55,190 bases of DNA from an uncultured Achromobacter sp. GTDB lineage: Bacteria > Pseudomonadota > Gammaproteobacteria > Burkholderiales > Burkholderiaceae_B. Under the pieces are notes generated by a model. It searched no databases. It was not told the origin of the DNA and saw only the letters and a program-made list of their open reading frames with translations. The stretch is from NCBI GenBank assembly GCA_913775005.1, contig CAJYKY010000383.1, forward strand, positions 1-55,190. Direction: 5' to 3'. A program made the translations under genes and the position numbers. Of this stretch, positions 54,182 through 55,190 are shown piece after piece. Each line of letters opens with the position of its first letter. Within the stretch, counting starts at the first letter, position 1.

Positions 54182-54216
54182 GCCCCTCGGCCCCCCGGCC
54201 GCGGGGCGTTGTTTTT
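54182..54216 (+). terminator. Rho-independent terminator
   Basis: GCCCC-T-CGGCC at 54182-54192 pairs with GGCCG-C-GGGGC at 54197-54207, one mismatch and loop CCCC, followed by GTTGTTTTT. It ends the DUF4148 transcript. Confidence 0.9.
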
Positions 54217-54245
54217 GACATAACGACAACTCGTTTAGTCATAGT
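54215..54245 (+). promoter_or_regulatory. Possible promoter for the saccharopine dehydrogenase-like gene
   Basis: A perfect TTGACA at 54215-54220 sits in the tail of the preceding terminator. CATAGT at 54240-54245 (four of six to TATAAT) follows after 19 bases. The gene starts about 100 bases further on. The long spacer and weak -10 box make this tentative. Confidence 0.35.
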
Positions 54246-54347
54246 GACGATTGCTTCAGCCGTTACGACACTTTTTGCTCTACAAATCGACAACACTCCC
54301 GCATAGCATGAGGCCAACCCATCCCCCCTCATTGCAGGAGCAGCACC

Positions 54348-55190
54348 ATGTCAGCATCCCTTCGTCCGATTGTTCTGTTGGGCGCCGGAAAAATCGGCTT
54401 CGCCATCGCCCTGATGCTGGAACGCAGCGGCGACTATTCCGTGCTGGTGGCCGACCAGGACCCCGCCCGTCTGGCCGTACTGGCTGAACTGGGCTGCCAG
54501 ACGCGGCAGATCAGCGACGACGCCTCGGTGGCCAGCGCGATCGAAGGCGCCTATGCCGTCGTCAACGCCCTGCCCTTTCACCGCGCCACGGCCGTGGCCG
54601 GACTGTGCGCCAAAGCGGGCGTGCATTATTTCGACCTGACCGAAGACGTGGCCAGCACGCACGCCATCCAGGCGTTGGCGCAAGACGCGCGCAGTGTGCT
54701 GATGCCGCAATGCGGCTTGGCGCCGGGCTTCATCGGCATCGTCGGCAACGCGCTGGCGCGCCGCTTCGACACCTTGCTGGATTTGCGCATGCGTGTCGGC
54801 GCCCTGCCGCGCTATCCGTCGAACAGCCTGCGCTACAACCTGACGTGGAGCACCGAAGGCCTGATCAACGAATACTGCAACCCGTGCGAAGCCATTGTGG
54901 ATGGGCAATTGACCTCGGTGCCCGCGCTGGAAGGCTATGAAACCTTTGCGCTGGACGGGGTCGAATACGAAGCCTTCAACACGTCCGGCGGGCTGGGCAC
55001 GCTACCGGCCACGCTGCTGGGCCGCGCGCGCAATGTGGATTACAAGTCGGTGCGCTACCCGGGCCACTGCAACATCATGAAGCTGCTGCTCAATGATCTG
55101 CGCCTGCGAGACCGCCGCGACCTGCTCAAAGACATTTTCGAATCGGCCATTCCCACGACTGAGCAGGACGTCATTGTGATCCAGGCATCG
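54348..55190 (+). CDS. Saccharopine dehydrogenase-family protein, N-terminal part
   Basis: The gene runs off the right edge; 281 codons are present. The N-terminus is an NAD(P)-binding Rossmann fold: IVLLGAGKIGFAIALML, then VADQDPARL as the cofactor-selecting acid. VNALPFH, HYFDLTEDV and QCGLAPGFIGIVGN are the blocks shared by saccharopine and lysine 6-dehydrogenases. CAGGAG precedes ATG 54348. It probably oxidises lysine or a saccharopine-like adduct, which would fit the aminoadipate-type transaminase at 50656, but the C-terminal domain is not visible. Confidence 0.82.
   Translation, partial: MSASLRPIVLLGAGKIGFAIALMLERSGDYSVLVADQDPARLAVLAELGCQTRQISDDASVASAIEGAYAVVNALPFHRATAVAGLCAKAGVHYFDLTEDVASTHAIQALAQDARSVLMPQCGLAPGFIGIVGNALARRFDTLLDLRMRVGALPRYPSNSLRYNLTWSTEGLINEYCNPCEAIVDGQLTSVPALEGYETFALDGVEYEAFNTSGGLGTLPATLLGRARNVDYKSVRYPGHCNIMKLLLNDLRLRDRRDLLKDIFESAIPTTEQDVIVIQAS

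Overview
The window reads as chromosomal DNA of a high-GC betaproteobacterium of the Alcaligenaceae, most likely Achromobacter or a close relative. This rests on the class of genes present: stand-alone birA followed by a Bordetella-type coaX, STAS-fused MlaE, DUF4148 and DUF1090 periplasmic proteins, and a ybeD-lipB-lipA lipoate locus. It is an inference from gene content. No rRNA, tRNA, CRISPR array, insertion sequence or prophage gene was seen.

Region 1 (1-12659, all +) is the end of a surface-polysaccharide locus. It starts inside an ABC exporter permease, followed by its ATPase, a five-module GT61 glycosyltransferase, a 3-amino-3,6-dideoxyhexose pair (FdtA/FdtB type) and a GT2 enzyme. From 5730 to 12659 come seven genes packed with 1-base gaps or start/stop overlaps. 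Four of them match the four enzymes known from Campylobacter jejuni to make the phosphoramidate donor of its capsule: glutamine kinase (Cj1418 type), phosphoglutamine cytidylyltransferase (Cj1416 type), gamma-glutamyl-CDP-amidate hydrolase (Cj1417 type) and an APS-kinase-like CDP-phosphoramidate kinase (Cj1415 type). The other three are a CDP-glycerol-phosphotransferase-like protein, which is my candidate for the phosphoramidate transferase, an unknown helical protein and an unusual formyltransferase. No methyltransferase is visible. This is the most exciting system in the window: a probable phosphoramidate modification of a betaproteobacterial polysaccharide with new parts.

Region 2 (12672-25073) is mostly housekeeping. 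It holds lipA, a LacI-like sensor domain without a DNA-binding domain, a Sel1-repeat protein, lipB, a ybeD-like gene, a D-amino acid aminotransferase, a PBP5-type carboxypeptidase, a hydrolase, an MCE/Mla-type lipid transport operon (permease, ATPase, MCE protein, lipoprotein), birA and coaX.

Region 3 (25246-32409) concerns lipopolysaccharide. A GtrA/GtrB-like glycosylation cassette with a hexapeptide acyltransferase faces waaA, waaC and a WecA-like initiating transferase.

Region 4 (32652-44000) holds pgi, a CoxG-like membrane-anchored protein, two exporters, a ClsB-like cardiolipin synthase with its EEP-family partner, aspS, a DUF502 protein, an FmdB zinc ribbon and a putative Na+/H+ antiporter.

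Region 5 (44085-48624, minus strand) is a compact four-gene lipid cluster: an unknown protein, a ketoacyl-ACP synthase III fused to a heme-oxygenase-like domain, a fatty-acid desaturase and a sterol-desaturase-family enzyme. Its product is not known to me.

Region 6 (48758-55190) has a DapA-like gene with a possible leader peptide and hairpin, free-methionine-sulfoxide reductase, a PLP aminotransferase, ubiA, two small periplasmic proteins with clear terminators, and the start of a saccharopine-dehydrogenase-like gene.
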